DNA of 64,000 nt from Salinicola salarius (GTDB lineage: Bacteria; Pseudomonadota; Gammaproteobacteria; Pseudomonadales; Halomonadaceae), in contig NZ_PZJT01000011.1 in NCBI RefSeq assembly GCF_003206135.1, positions 62,001-126,000 on the forward strand. Reading direction: 5' to 3'. This document shows, one piece after another, positions 29,086-38,573 of this stretch. Every line of letters begins with the position of its first letter. Position 1 is the first letter of the stretch. Made by a program: the position numbers and the translations under genes. Under the pieces are notes generated by a model. The model ran no database searches and had not been told where the DNA came from. It saw nothing but the letters and a program-made list of their open reading frames with translations.

Positions 29086-30669
29086 GTGAGTGCATCGATC
29101 CGGCGGAGTAACCTTGAAAAACGCAAGGCGCTTCTTCCGGTGGTAGCCCTGACAGGGTTGCTACTCAGCGGTATCGCCCAAAATGTATTGGCTTTTGGTT
29201 TCGATGATGTCGCGAAGAAAGCCGAAGACCTCTCGAAGCAGGGTTATAGCGAACCTGAGAAAAATCTGCCGGAAGCGCTGCGTAATCTGGACTACGGCCA
29301 GTATGAGCAGATCCAGTACAAGCGTGACCGCGATGTCTGGAGTGGAGACGGGGTGCCTTTCACTCTGAGCTTCTTCCATGAGGGCATGCATTACGACAGT
29401 GCCATTCAGCTTCATAGTGTCGATGATCAGGGCGTTCAGGATTTCGCCTACAATCCCGATGACTTTACCTACGGCAATCTCGATTTGCCGGACAGCGCCA
29501 AGAACGACGATGACTTGGGCATCGCGGGCTTCAAGGTCAATTACGCCCTCAACCAGGCGGATCGCAAGGACGAGACGATGGTATTCCTCGGCGCGAGCTA
29601 CTTTCGCGTCGTCGGCAAGAACCAGGTCTATGGCGTTTCCGGTCGCGGCCTCGCCGTGGACACGGGGTTGCCTTCCGGCGAAGAATTCCCTCGTTTCAAG
29701 GAGTTCTGGATCGTCAAGCCGAGCAAGACGAGCCAGTATCTGACCATCTTCGCGTTGCTGGATTCTCCCAGCCTGACGGGCGCCTATCGCTTCGTTCTTC
29801 GCCCGGGTGCCGACACCGTGGTCGACGTCAAGTCGCGGCTTTTCTTGCGTCGCGCGGTCGAGAAGCTGGGTGTGGCGCCGCTCACCAGCATGTATCTCTA
29901 TGGTCCGGAGCAGCCCTCATCGACGCTGAACTACCGTCCGGCCATTCATGACTCCAACGGCCTGCTGATCAGCGACTCTCAGAACGGCTGGACCTGGCGG
30001 CCGCTGGCCAATCCGGCGAAGCTGATGATCAACGAGCATGCGACACCGCGCCTGCGTGGTTATGGCCTGATGCAGCGTGATCACGAGTTCGACAGCTACC
30101 AGGATCTGGACAGCCGTTACGACCTGCGGCCGAGCGCCTGGATCGAACCCCAGAACGAGTGGGGCGCGGGCAAGATCGAGCTGATCCAGATCCCGACCCC
30201 CAATGAAACCAACGACAACATCGTGTCGATGTGGCTGCCGGAAACCGCTCCGCAACCGGGCACGCCGCTGGATTACGATTATCGCTTCACCGTGACCAAG
30301 GACGAGAGCCGTTACGTCGACCCATCGCTGGCCTGGGTCGAGCAGACCCGCCGCTCGCGTGGCGAAGTGCGTAAGGACAATCTGGTGCGTGAAGCAGACG
30401 GCTCGCTTGCCTTCGTGCTGGATTTCGAAGGCCCTTCGCTCTCCGGCCTTGGCGATGATGCCAACCTGAGCGTTCAGGCCAGTGTCGGCGACAATGGCGA
30501 ACTGGTCGACGCCTCTACCGAGCGTAACCCGGCGACCGGCGGCTGGCGTGTGTTCGTCAAGATCAAGCGCAGCGACAACGCCCAGCCGCTGGATATCCGC
30601 GCCTATCTGAATCAGGGCGACAAGCGGGTCTCCGAAACCTGGTACTACCGGCTGCCTGCCAATGGCTGA
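29086..30669 (+). CDS. opgG: Periplasmic glucan biosynthesis protein OpgG (MdoG)
   Basis: 527 residues from GTG 29086, chosen because AGGAG sits 7 bases upstream; the ATG two codons earlier is only 1 base from that site. A signal peptide ([21 protein letters not shown]) ends just before FGFDDV, so the protein is periplasmic. OpgG is needed to build the branches of osmoregulated periplasmic glucans. Family motifs: [18 protein letters not shown] near the N-terminus, [10 protein letters not shown], and [28 protein letters not shown], where the catalytic aspartates of OpgG/OpgD glucanases lie. It overlaps opgH by 8 bases. No twin-arginine motif is seen, favouring OpgG over OpgD. Confidence 0.93.
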   Translation: MSASIRRSNLEKRKALLPVVALTGLLLSGIAQNVLAFGFDDVAKKAEDLSKQGYSEPEKNLPEALRNLDYGQYEQIQYKRDRDVWSGDGVPFTLSFFHEGMHYDSAIQLHSVDDQGVQDFAYNPDDFTYGNLDLPDSAKNDDDLGIAGFKVNYALNQADRKDETMVFLGASYFRVVGKNQVYGVSGRGLAVDTGLPSGEEFPRFKEFWIVKPSKTSQYLTIFALLDSPSLTGAYRFVLRPGADTVVDVKSRLFLRRAVEKLGVAPLTSMYLYGPEQPSSTLNYRPAIHDSNGLLISDSQNGWTWRPLANPAKLMINEHATPRLRGYGLMQRDHEFDSYQDLDSRYDLRPSAWIEPQNEWGAGKIELIQIPTPNETNDNIVSMWLPETAPQPGTPLDYDYRFTVTKDESRYVDPSLAWVEQTRRSRGEVRKDNLVREADGSLAFVLDFEGPSLSGLGDDANLSVQASVGDNGELVDASTERNPATGGWRVFVKIKRSDNAQPLDIRAYLNQGDKRVSETWYYRLPANG

Positions 30670-33160
30670 AGCGACGTCCAGCTCACGGATGACGTCAGCC
30701 GAGCAATACCTGGAGCGGTTGGCACTGGAAACCCAGGATCGTGACGAGCGGCGCAAGCTGCTCGCCAGCGATCTGAACACTCACGATATGGCATCGCTGC
30801 ATGCGGCGTTGGGCGGGCGAGAGGTCGACAGCGATGATCCTGCCGCCACATCGGTGGGGCGTCGCCTGGCGCTGGCCTATGCCGAGCCGCCGCTGGCGCC
30901 GCCGGACGTTCTGAGCACCGACGAGCATGGGATCACCCGCCTGCAGACAGCGCCGCCCATGCGGCGGACGCCACTGGCACCGGAGGCGTGGTCCACCAAT
31001 CCCTTCGTGCGGTTTGGCCAGCGTCTGAAGAACTGGGCAGATCGTGGCTATCGGCGCAGGCAGCGCGAGGCCAAGCCGACCCCGCGCTGGCAGTGGATCG
31101 CGAGCGCGCGGCGCTGGGTATTGCTGGTGCTGATTTTCGGCCAGAGCGTCGTAGCCGCCAACCAGATGCGAACGGTATTGCCCTATCAGGGCCAGCAATG
31201 GCTGGAAGTTGCCATTCTGGCGCTGTTCGTGCTGCTGTTTGCGTGGGTTTCCGCCGGCTTCTGGACCGCCCTGATGGGCTTCTTCCAGCTGCTGCGAGGC
31301 CGGGATCGCTACGCCATCGATTCCGAGGTCGGCGACGAGCCGATCCCGGACGACGCGCGCACGGCATTGCTGGTGCCGATCTGCAACGAGGACGTCCCGC
31401 GAGTTTTCGCCGGCGTTCGCGCGACGATCGAGTCCCTGCGCCAGAGCGGCAACGGTCGCCATTTCGATGTCTTTATCCTGAGCGATACCTACGATCCCGA
31501 CATCGCGATCCAGGAGACCCACGCCTGGCTGGCTCTGTGCCGCGATCTCGATGCCTTTGGCCAGGTGTTCTACCGTCGTCGTCAGCGCCGGGTGAAGCGC
31601 AAGAGCGGCAACCTCGATGACTTCTGTCGTCGCTGGGGCGCGCTCTATCGCTACATGCTGGTACTGGACGCCGACAGCGTGATGAGCGGGGCCTGTCTCA
31701 CACGTCTGGTTCAGATGATGGAGGCGCACCCGGATGCCGGTATCGTCCAGACGGCGCCCAGGGCTTCCGGGCGATTGAATCTCTATGCCCGCATGCAGCA
31801 GTTCGCTACGCGGGTATATGGGCCGCTGTTTACTGCCGGACTTCACTTCTGGCAGCTGGGCGAATCGCATTACTGGGGGCACAACGCCATCATCCGCATG
31901 GCGCCATTCATGCAGCACTGCATGCTGGCACCGTTACCCGGCAAGGGCTCGATGTCCGGCGAGATCCTGTCTCATGATTTCGTCGAGGCGGCGCTGATGC
32001 GGCGTGCCGGCTGGGGCGTCTGGATCGCCTACGAGCTGGAGGGAAGCTATGAGGAGATGCCGCCCAACCTGCTCGACGAGCTCAACCGGGATCGACGCTG
32101 GTGCCACGGCAATCTGATGAATTTCAGGCTGTTTCTCTCCAAGGGGATCCATCCCGTTCACCGCGCGGTGTTCCTGACCGGCCTGATGTCCTATATCTCT
32201 GCGCCGTTGTGGTGTCTTTTCCTGGTCCTGTCGACGGCGCTGCTTGCCGTTCATACGCTGAGTACGCCCAACTATTTCCCGGAGCCGGGGATGATGTTCC
32301 CGGTATGGCCGCAGTGGAACCCCACGCTTGCCGTCGGGCTGTTCGGTGCCACCGCAACGCTGCTGTTCCTGCCCAAGGTGTTGAGCGTGATTCTGGTGTG
32401 GGTTCAGGGAAGTCGCCAGTTCGGCGGGCCGCTCAAGGTACTGGCGAGCATGGTGCTGGAATCGCTGTTCTCGATGGCGCTGGCACCGGTACGGATGCTG
32501 TTTCACACGCGTTTCGTGCTGACCTCGATCATGGGCTGGGCCATCCAGTGGCGGTCGCCGTCTCGTGAAAACAGCGACACGACCTGGGGAGATGCGATTC
32601 GCAATCACTGGAGTCAAACCGTGATCGGGGCGGTCTGGGCCGTGGGGGTCTATCTCATGGAACCGACCTTCCTGTGGTGGCTGTCGCCGATCGTGGGGGC
32701 GATGATGATATCGATACCGGTCTCGACGCTATCCAGTCGGGTATCGCTGGGAAGCGCCTGCTTCCGCGCGCGGCTGTTCCGGATCCCTGAAGAGACTCAT
32801 CCTCCGCGTGTACTGCGCCGGATGGTGCGTCATCTGGGCAGAATGAATGCCGCTGCGCCCACGCCGACTTTTGTTCAAGTGGTCATGGACCCGATATCGA
32901 ATGCCTTGGCAACGGCGCTGGGGACGGCTCGCCATGCACATGCCGAGCCGCTGAAACGGAGACGCCATGAGCGCGTCAGCCAAGCCGTCAAGCAGGGGCC
33001 GATGTCGATGGGCAATCTCGAGCGCCTGGCGTTTCTGGATGATCCGGTGATGCTTTCCCAGTTGCACTGGCGAGTGTGGGAGGATCCCGAGGCTCACGCT
33101 GCCTGGCGTCATTACGGATTGCCGCCAAAAGTATCGCTACGGGTGCCGGCATTCCATTGA
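30662..33160 (+). CDS. opgH: Glucan biosynthesis glucosyltransferase OpgH (MdoH)
   Basis: 832 residues (847 in E. coli). An inner-membrane family-2 glycosyltransferase that makes the linear beta-1,2-glucan backbone from UDP-glucose and moves it to the periplasm. A cytoplasmic N-terminal region of ~130 residues precedes two membrane segments ([35 protein letters not shown]). The GT2 domain has [27 protein letters not shown] (DxD) and [11 protein letters not shown] (the RW motif). Several C-terminal helices follow. The ATG lies inside the last codons of opgG, so the two are translationally coupled. E. coli OpgH also tunes cell size through UDP-glucose; that is family knowledge, not shown here. 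Confidence 0.95.
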   Translation: MAEATSSSRMTSAEQYLERLALETQDRDERRKLLASDLNTHDMASLHAALGGREVDSDDPAATSVGRRLALAYAEPPLAPPDVLSTDEHGITRLQTAPPMRRTPLAPEAWSTNPFVRFGQRLKNWADRGYRRRQREAKPTPRWQWIASARRWVLLVLIFGQSVVAANQMRTVLPYQGQQWLEVAILALFVLLFAWVSAGFWTALMGFFQLLRGRDRYAIDSEVGDEPIPDDARTALLVPICNEDVPRVFAGVRATIESLRQSGNGRHFDVFILSDTYDPDIAIQETHAWLALCRDLDAFGQVFYRRRQRRVKRKSGNLDDFCRRWGALYRYMLVLDADSVMSGACLTRLVQMMEAHPDAGIVQTAPRASGRLNLYARMQQFATRVYGPLFTAGLHFWQLGESHYWGHNAIIRMAPFMQHCMLAPLPGKGSMSGEILSHDFVEAALMRRAGWGVWIAYELEGSYEEMPPNLLDELNRDRRWCHGNLMNFRLFLSKGIHPVHRAVFLTGLMSYISAPLWCLFLVLSTALLAVHTLSTPNYFPEPGMMFPVWPQWNPTLAVGLFGATATLLFLPKVLSVILVWVQGSRQFGGPLKVLASMVLESLFSMALAPVRMLFHTRFVLTSIMGWAIQWRSPSRENSDTTWGDAIRNHWSQTVIGAVWAVGVYLMEPTFLWWLSPIVGAMMISIPVSTLSSRVSLGSACFRARLFRIPEETHPPRVLRRMVRHLGRMNAAAPTPTFVQVVMDPISNALATALGTARHAHAEPLKRRRHERVSQAVKQGPMSMGNLERLAFLDDPVMLSQLHWRVWEDPEAHAAWRHYGLPPKVSLRVPAFH

Positions 33161-33324
33161 ATTGCGGCTGCCATGCGCCTGTCGACGCGAAAGCGGTTCC
33201 ACACATGTGGGCCCGTTTTGGTCTCGAACTTCGAACAATTCGAGAATGCTGTCTATGCTTGGACTAGGCAATGAGAAGTTGCCCGATGAGCTGTTCATGC
33301 TGAAGGGAATCAAGGAGTAACACT

Positions 33325-33567
33325 ATGGGCTTCATCCTGTGGCTGATTATTGGTGGCATTGCGGGCTGGATTGCTGGAAAAGTCATGCGAGGCGGTGGGT
33401 TCGGTATTCTCGGGAATATCGTCGTCGGCATCGTTGGTGCCGTGATCGGCGGCTTCCTGTTCAGTCTCCTGGGGCTATCGTCGAACGGGCTGATCGGGTC
33501 CCTGGTCGTGGCGACCATTGGTGCGATCATCCTGTTGTGGATCGTCGCCAAGGTGAAGAAAGCCTAG
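33325..33567 (+). CDS. GlsB/YeaQ/YmgE-family stress membrane protein
   Basis: 80 residues with three glycine-rich membrane helices: FILWLIIGGIAGWIAGKVM, ILGNIVVGIVGAVIGGFLF and LIGSLVVATIGAIILLWIV, ending VKKA. This is the small 'transglycosylase-associated' family, often induced by general stress or osmotic change; biochemical role unknown. AAGGAG lies 7 bases before the ATG. It has its own terminator just downstream and lies 164 bases after opgH, so it may be transcribed separately. An osmotic stress link fits the neighbouring opg genes. Confidence 0.9.
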   Translation: MGFILWLIIGGIAGWIAGKVMRGGGFGILGNIVVGIVGAVIGGFLFSLLGLSSNGLIGSLVVATIGAIILLWIVAKVKKA

Positions 33568-33595
33568 GCGGACTCCGTACCGTTGGGTCCAGGAG

Positions 33596-33622
33596 AGAAA
33601 GCCGCGCGTTGCGCGGCTTTCT
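33596..33622 (+). terminator. Terminator after the GlsB-like gene
   Basis: A 12-bp stem AGAAAGCCGCGC / GCGCGGCTTTCT with a 3-base loop, whose 3' arm ends in TTTCTTGG. It lies 28 bases after the stop codon. Confidence 0.75.
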
Positions 33623-33725
33623 TGGTTCTGGCTGACCGTCGCGCTCGCGGAAAGCAATTCAGGCCAAGTGTTTGCTGACAGGAATCGGGTACACTAGCGC
33701 CTTTGACGGACAGAGATCTGCAAGG

Positions 33726-35006
33726 ATGCCCGATTCAACGACCGGCACGCGTAAAGAGCGCTTCATTGGGCTCGAATGGCTGCGCTTTCTGCTCGGCCTC
33801 TACATCGTCATTTTTCATACGCTTCACAACTATCCTTCCATTCGCGATTGGTCGCACTACGTGACCGATATCGGTTTCTTCTCGACCAGCGCCTTTTTCG
33901 TGCTATCCGGCTTTCTGTTGACGCACGTCTATCTCGATTCGTCATACCAGATGCGCGAGCCACCCAGAAGCTTCTGGCTCAAGCGCTTCTCGAATCTCTA
34001 CCCGATCCACATCGGATCACTGCTTCTCGCCATGGCGGTATCGGCATTGGTCGGCTACCTGGCAATCGCACCGGGGGATAGCGATATCTCGCTGCGGTTC
34101 GTCGTGTATGACGTCAATAACGATATCGGCCAGCTCGACTGGAAGAGCCTGAACCACACCATGGGGCCGCTGGAAACCGGCATCAATCTGCTGCTCAATT
34201 TCACCTTGCTGCATGCCTGGAATCCGCTATATCTGACCTTCAATCCGCCGTCCTGGTCGATCTCGGCGTTGTTCTTCTTTTACCTGACGTTTCCCTGGCT
34301 GGCGCCTCGACTGCGCCGCGTTCTGCACCCGCGTCGCGCCATGCTGCTGGTCAATCTGATCTACTTGATTCCGCCTTTGTATGTCATTCTGACGACCGAT
34401 TACGGCGTGCCCGAAACCGGCATCCTGCACCGCAACCCGCTGATTCGTCTGCCTGAGTTCGCCGCCGGCATCTTGCTTTGCACGTTCTATGCGCAACGCA
34501 AGGCGCAGGGGCGGCTGATGACGCTTCCCCAGTGCTGTCTGACGCTGTTGCTCGTTGCCGTCAGCGTGGTCGTCGCAGTGACGCTCCTGGGGCTGGGACA
34601 TGCCTGGTACTACGCCCTGCATAATGGTCTGCTGCTGCCAGCGCAACTGGCGCTGATCTACGTCGCCGCGCATTGGGGGGAGCCTCGCAATCGCCGTCTG
34701 ATGCGCTGGGCAACCCGACTGGGCGGTGCATCGTTGCCGATGTTCGCGCTGCATGTGCCGCTTTATGCCGTGTTCTCGCGAGTCGAGCGTGTGCTCTCCG
34801 GTGATCCGGGCTTGTGCTTGACGGATTTTCAGGGCTGTCTGGCGGCGGCGGGTGAGTTGCACCTCTGGCTGTACCCGTTGTTTCTCGTTCTGACCGTGCT
34901 CTTCTGCGTGCTGTTCCAGGAGCAGTTCGTGGTGCGCGTCAGGAAGTTCCTGTTACGCCACCTGCTCGGCGAGTCCCCGCGCTCTCATACCGAGAAGCTG
35001 AACTAG
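33726..35006 (+). CDS. Acyltransferase-3 family membrane protein (OpgC-like candidate)
   Basis: 426 residues from the ATG before PDSTTGTRKERFIG; an upstream ATG at 33672 adds 18 codons unlike the family. About ten membrane helices. The conserved start FIGLEWLRFLLGLYIVIFHTLHN has the Arg and catalytic-type His of the family (R-x10-H), followed by FFVLSGFLLTHVY and the basic loop LKRFSNLYPIHI. Members O-acylate surface sugars, for example O-antigen, Nod factors and periplasmic glucans (OpgC). Being 0.6 kb from opgGH makes glucan substitution, such as succinylation or acetylation, an attractive but unproven role. Confidence 0.8.
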   Translation: MPDSTTGTRKERFIGLEWLRFLLGLYIVIFHTLHNYPSIRDWSHYVTDIGFFSTSAFFVLSGFLLTHVYLDSSYQMREPPRSFWLKRFSNLYPIHIGSLLLAMAVSALVGYLAIAPGDSDISLRFVVYDVNNDIGQLDWKSLNHTMGPLETGINLLLNFTLLHAWNPLYLTFNPPSWSISALFFFYLTFPWLAPRLRRVLHPRRAMLLVNLIYLIPPLYVILTTDYGVPETGILHRNPLIRLPEFAAGILLCTFYAQRKAQGRLMTLPQCCLTLLLVAVSVVVAVTLLGLGHAWYYALHNGLLLPAQLALIYVAAHWGEPRNRRLMRWATRLGGASLPMFALHVPLYAVFSRVERVLSGDPGLCLTDFQGCLAAAGELHLWLYPLFLVLTVLFCVLFQEQFVVRVRKFLLRHLLGESPRSHTEKLN

Positions 35007-35044
35007 GTCTCTGTCATGTCGTCGTGCGCCATGCCATCGGCGCG

Positions 35045-35080
35045 CGAGCACCTTTCCGGTATCGAGCACCTTTCCGGTAT
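35045..35080. repeat. 18-bp tandem duplication
   Basis: Two exact adjacent copies of CGAGCACCTTTCCGGTAT lie in the gap before the DUF1266-like gene. The second copy continues into a -10-like TATACT at 35078-35083, so the duplication may alter promoter spacing. Confidence 0.9.
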
Positions 35081-35145
35081 ACTGTGCCGCCGCATGCGCC
35101 CTGTCGGAATCCATTCGGCGTCCGGCGCAAGCCGTTTCTCGTAGC

Positions 35146-37569
35146 ATGAGGTCTCTCTTGAGCGAACTTCTCGTCCCATGGTGGGCCCAGCAACTGACGC
35201 TTTGCGGTTGGCCCCTTGTCAGCGATCCTCGACTGGCACTCAGCGCCGAGCAGGCGTTCGAGCGCCTGACGTTGCTCGGGATCGATAGTCGGGACGAGTT
35301 TGCGTGGCGACTCTGGGAGAACGCGTCCGACACAGGCGAGCTTTCAATCGCACGGCTGGCCGCTCTGGAGTTGCTGGCGCTGGGAAGTACCGTGGGCTGG
35401 ACCCATCCTCGAACGGATGAGGCTTGGCTGCTTGCCCTGGCGCGCGACATCGTGACCAGCATGCCGACGCTCAAGGCCTGGTTGCAGGCATTGACACATC
35501 TGGGTGACCCGGCGCTGGATATGGCGGGGCAAGCGCTAGTGGCCCGGGAACGGCAGCAGCGAGGCGTTTCCTGGCTCAAGGTTCGACACAGCCTGAAATC
35601 GATCGATGCGCCAGCTCCGCTTTGGCCCGCCGATCTGTGGCGAGCCAGAGCCGCCATCGCGCCGGTTCTTGCCTGGCCAATCCAGTGCTCCGCGGAAGAA
35701 CAGCGGCAGCAACAGGCGTTGCTGTGTGAGCAGGGCGAGGTCCGCGGTCCGGATGAGCTCAAGTCCCTGTTGTTCTGGCTTGCGGGTCAGGGGCATCGCT
35801 ACGGTTGGGAGATGGACGCGGTTCGACTCGCGCGCCAAGGGGCGGAATCTCGCGTCGAGTGGTTATCCGGATTGGGCGACCAGCAGGATTACGGCCGGGT
35901 GCTGTTGCGGTTTCTGGCCGAAGAGGAGCCGCTGGACTGGGCCGCGTGGGACTGGCTGCGGCTCGTCGATCAGGCTTACCTTGGCTACTGCGCTGGCTGG
36001 CTTTCTGCCTCGGAGGCCGAAGTGTTCGCGGCCCATGCCATCGATCTCCTGCAGCAGCGCTACACCGACTGGGAAGCGGTTGCGCGTGCCTATCAACGAG
36101 GGCGCAGCCTGTTCGAAGGTCGGGATTTGCGGGAGACGTTCGACAGCGATTGGAGTGGGCTGCTGGTCGCCAGCCGAAGCCCGTGGGAGACGCCTCTTTC
36201 CCGCATTCTGGAAGAGGAACAGCGCCACCTGGCGCGAGCGTTCATCCAGCGCCAGCGTGGAGAAGCCGACAGCTGGGTGCTGGCCATTGCGGCGATACGG
36301 GACCCGGATCTGATTCATCGGCGGCATCTCGATGAGCCGCTGGGGCAGGCTCGGATTCAGGATGCCGAGCGCTACCTCGAAGAAGTTCTCGGCCTACGCC
36401 GGGAAGAGGGAACCGCTGGGCTGGCGAGGTTCTGGATGCCTGCGCAGGCGCATCATCTCAATCAGCTGGCGGCGGACTCTCGCCATCGCGTTGGTCGAAA
36501 ATCGTCTCAGAAGGCATCGCGGCGTCTGGCTGCCTGTGCCGATCATGCAGCGACGATCGCCATGGCGGAAAAGTATGCGTTCTATCTGGTGATGGCCGCC
36601 GATAGCGGTCGCTATCCGACTTCCGAGATCAAGGCGCTGGCCCAGTCGCTATGTGATGTGTTGAGTCGGTTTTATAGCGACCTCTTGCGCATGCTCTCGG
36701 CCTGGCATGCCTGGGAGACCGTCCTGAGTCAGGATGAAGCGCCTGACGAAGTCTCGCTGGCGGATGATATTGCCTGGCATCGGCATGATCCGGGGTCGCC
36801 GTTTCACTGGCTGACACCGTCGCGGTCACTGACCTGGCTCGAGCCAGGCGTGCGACCAACATTGACGCGCTTCACGGCGATATCGCTCGCTGGGCCGCTC
36901 AATGAAGCACTGTGGCAGGCGCCTCAGCCTCTGGCGCCACAGGATCGGCAGGCGTTGGGGGAGTGGATAGAGCACCAATATGCCTTGCAGGGTGCCTCCG
37001 GGCTCATCGACTTCCTGGATTTTCTGGTCGAAGCGGGTGACCGCCAGGATTACCAGGTCAATTATGCGCCCTACACGCTCAATCGGACTCGGCTCGAGGC
37101 GGAAATCGCGATTCTCGAGTCGGGAGAGTGTGCGGACGAGGAGCGAATTCATCTATTGCGTCTGAAGCACGTGCGGGACAATGCCTGCCATTGCAACGAT
37201 CAGGACATGACCGCCTGGGATATCGCGCAGCTGGTGGATCTCGCCTTGGCGGGTAGGCAGCTCGATTGGCTCGACGAGGATCGGCTTTCCTACTATCTTG
37301 ATGCCGCGATGCGCCTGGCAGGGCAGCATTACAGCAGTTGGCACGATTACGCCGAAGGGCTGTACAGCGGCTTCGGATTCTTCATGGACGACACGCCTGA
37401 ACGCGAGGCCTTTCTGATGCGCTTTCGGGAGGCTCTCAACGCCTGGCTGGAAGCCAGGCCGCTGTTGGCCGGCGCCTGGGCGAGCCTCGATTTCCCCGGT
37501 AGCGCCATGACGCACTGGACATCGCTCCATGTCGATATCCTGCCGGGCGAGGCGCATCATCTGCATTGA
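35146..37569 (+). CDS. Large DUF1266-like repeat protein of unknown function
   Basis: 807 residues from the ATG; TTG 35158 with GAGG 6 bases upstream is an alternative start. No signal peptide or membrane helix; rich in Leu, Trp and Glu, so a soluble alpha-helical protein. A ~50-residue unit recurs: about 67-117 (SIARLAALELLALGSTVGW then TDEAW), 268-320 (WDWLRLVDQAYLGYCAGWL then DWEAVARAYQRGR) and 689-742 (WDIAQLVDLALAGRQLDWL then SWHDYAEGLYSG); a weaker copy may lie near 475-520. The pattern resembles the core of DUF1266 (E. coli YbeR/YbeU type), usually found once in ~230-residue proteins. Function unknown. A good terminator follows. Confidence 0.55.
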   Translation: MRSLLSELLVPWWAQQLTLCGWPLVSDPRLALSAEQAFERLTLLGIDSRDEFAWRLWENASDTGELSIARLAALELLALGSTVGWTHPRTDEAWLLALARDIVTSMPTLKAWLQALTHLGDPALDMAGQALVARERQQRGVSWLKVRHSLKSIDAPAPLWPADLWRARAAIAPVLAWPIQCSAEEQRQQQALLCEQGEVRGPDELKSLLFWLAGQGHRYGWEMDAVRLARQGAESRVEWLSGLGDQQDYGRVLLRFLAEEEPLDWAAWDWLRLVDQAYLGYCAGWLSASEAEVFAAHAIDLLQQRYTDWEAVARAYQRGRSLFEGRDLRETFDSDWSGLLVASRSPWETPLSRILEEEQRHLARAFIQRQRGEADSWVLAIAAIRDPDLIHRRHLDEPLGQARIQDAERYLEEVLGLRREEGTAGLARFWMPAQAHHLNQLAADSRHRVGRKSSQKASRRLAACADHAATIAMAEKYAFYLVMAADSGRYPTSEIKALAQSLCDVLSRFYSDLLRMLSAWHAWETVLSQDEAPDEVSLADDIAWHRHDPGSPFHWLTPSRSLTWLEPGVRPTLTRFTAISLAGPLNEALWQAPQPLAPQDRQALGEWIEHQYALQGASGLIDFLDFLVEAGDRQDYQVNYAPYTLNRTRLEAEIAILESGECADEERIHLLRLKHVRDNACHCNDQDMTAWDIAQLVDLALAGRQLDWLDEDRLSYYLDAAMRLAGQHYSSWHDYAEGLYSGFGFFMDDTPEREAFLMRFREALNAWLEARPLLAGAWASLDFPGSAMTHWTSLHVDILPGEAHHLH

Positions 37570-37630
37570 TGCCGTTCGTTGATCCGGAAGACTCGCCAAA
37601 GCGTTTTCAATGACATATGATCTCCGCTGT

Positions 37631-37664
37631 GCTACGCCCACTGGAAAGAGGGCGTGGCTTTTTT
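37631..37664 (+). terminator. Terminator of the DUF1266-like gene
   Basis: A 9-bp stem GCTACGCCC / GGGCGTGGC with one wobble and a 10-base loop is followed by TTTTTT. It lies 61 bases after the stop codon and is one of the clearest intrinsic terminators in the window. Confidence 0.88.
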
Positions 37665-37710
37665 CTGTCCGATTGATCGATGATTCGAGCCGAATACAGG
37701 CCGTTTTGGC

Positions 37711-37781
37711 GGTGACACCTCGTCGAGGTGTGTCACCACCACAGCGACTCCATTTCGCCGGGCGACTCCTCACGAGTCGCC
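37711..37781 (+). repeat. Two stem-loops upstream of the NlpC/P60 lipoprotein
   Basis: Stem one pairs GGTGACACCTC with GAGGTGTGTCACC around a GTC loop with a 2-base bulge (37711-37737). Stem two pairs GGCGACTC with GAGTCGCC around CTCAC (37761-37781). No T tract follows either. They lie 52 bases or more before the start codon and may be leader structure or repeats; nothing else is recognised in this 263-base gap besides the terminator at 37631. Confidence 0.5.
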
Positions 37782-37832
37782 TATAGACAGGCGGTGCCCG
37801 TGACGGCTCACAGGCGAACGAGGTCGCGCTGA

Positions 37833-38444
37833 ATGCTAAGACGCACAGCCATGGGGCTGGCACTGGTGATGGTCATGTCCGGTTGCTCGGCTCCTGTAAA
37901 ACAACAACAGGTCAACGCGCAGTATTCACTTCCCCTGGTCAAATCCCCGACCGTTGCTGCCAGCGAAAACCGGAGTGTGGCACCTGTGCCTCGGACAATC
38001 CGGGACTTTCGTCTGCAGAATGTCTCTCCGGCAGTTATTCGCAAGGCGCTGCTGGACGAGCATGAGCGTTGGGTGGGAACACCTTACGTGCTCGGCGGGA
38101 CGACGCGAAACGGTATCGATTGCTCCGCATTGATGCAGCACGTGTTCGTAGAAGCCTTCGCTCTCGAGCTGCCGCGTACGACAGAAGAGCAGGTACTGGA
38201 AGGGAGTCGAGTGGCGGAGAGTAGCCTCAAGGCGGGGGATCTGGTCTTTTTCCGGCCGCCGGGACCCTACAACCATGTCGGCGTCTACGTGGGCGATGGT
38301 TATTTCCTCCACGCCTCGTCATCTCAGGGCGTGAAATTGTCTCGTCTCGATAACGTCTACTGGAAGCGCTACTACTGGCAGGCGCGGCGCCCCGTCGAGC
38401 GCACGCAACTGGCCCAGCGGGTCATGCTGGCCAGCGAAGGTTGA
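37833..38444 (+). CDS. NlpC/P60 family lipoprotein, MepS-like endopeptidase
   Basis: 203 residues. A signal peptide with the lipobox VMSGC (Cys about residue 18) predicts an outer-membrane or periplasm-anchored lipoprotein. The C40 peptidase domain (about 75-185) has catalytic Cys in GIDCSALMQHVF, His in YNHVGVYVGDGYFLHASS and a second polar residue in the same strand. MepS (Spr) relatives cut D-Ala-mDAP cross-links to allow peptidoglycan growth; the length and architecture match. Flanked by leader hairpins upstream and a bidirectional terminator downstream, so it is monocistronic. Confidence 0.9.
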   Translation: MLRRTAMGLALVMVMSGCSAPVKQQQVNAQYSLPLVKSPTVAASENRSVAPVPRTIRDFRLQNVSPAVIRKALLDEHERWVGTPYVLGGTTRNGIDCSALMQHVFVEAFALELPRTTEEQVLEGSRVAESSLKAGDLVFFRPPGPYNHVGVYVGDGYFLHASSSQGVKLSRLDNVYWKRYYWQARRPVERTQLAQRVMLASEG

Positions 38445-38492
38445 GATCGGTCGTGAGTGTCGGCGTCTCGATCGAGCATTCCGCGAGCATTA

Positions 38493-38520
38493 AAAAGGGC
38501 AGCCATGAGGCTGCCCTTTT
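38493..38520. terminator. Bidirectional terminator between the NlpC/P60 and slyD-like genes
   Basis: A 12-bp stem AAAAGGGCAGCC / GGCTGCCCTTTT with an ATGA loop. A's on one side and T's on the other give a T tract on both strands, suitable for two convergent genes. Confidence 0.88.
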
Positions 38521-38544
38521 ACGTGGTGGCGGTGACACCGATAG

Positions 38545-38567
38545 CGGATCCCGTTAGGCGGGATCCG
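38545..38567. repeat. Stem-loop just past the slyD-like stop
   Basis: A perfect 9-bp stem CGGATCCCG / CGGGATCCG with a 5-base loop, 7 bases beyond the stop of the minus-strand gene and ahead of the bidirectional terminator. Confidence 0.5.
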
Positions 38568-38573
38568 ACACGA

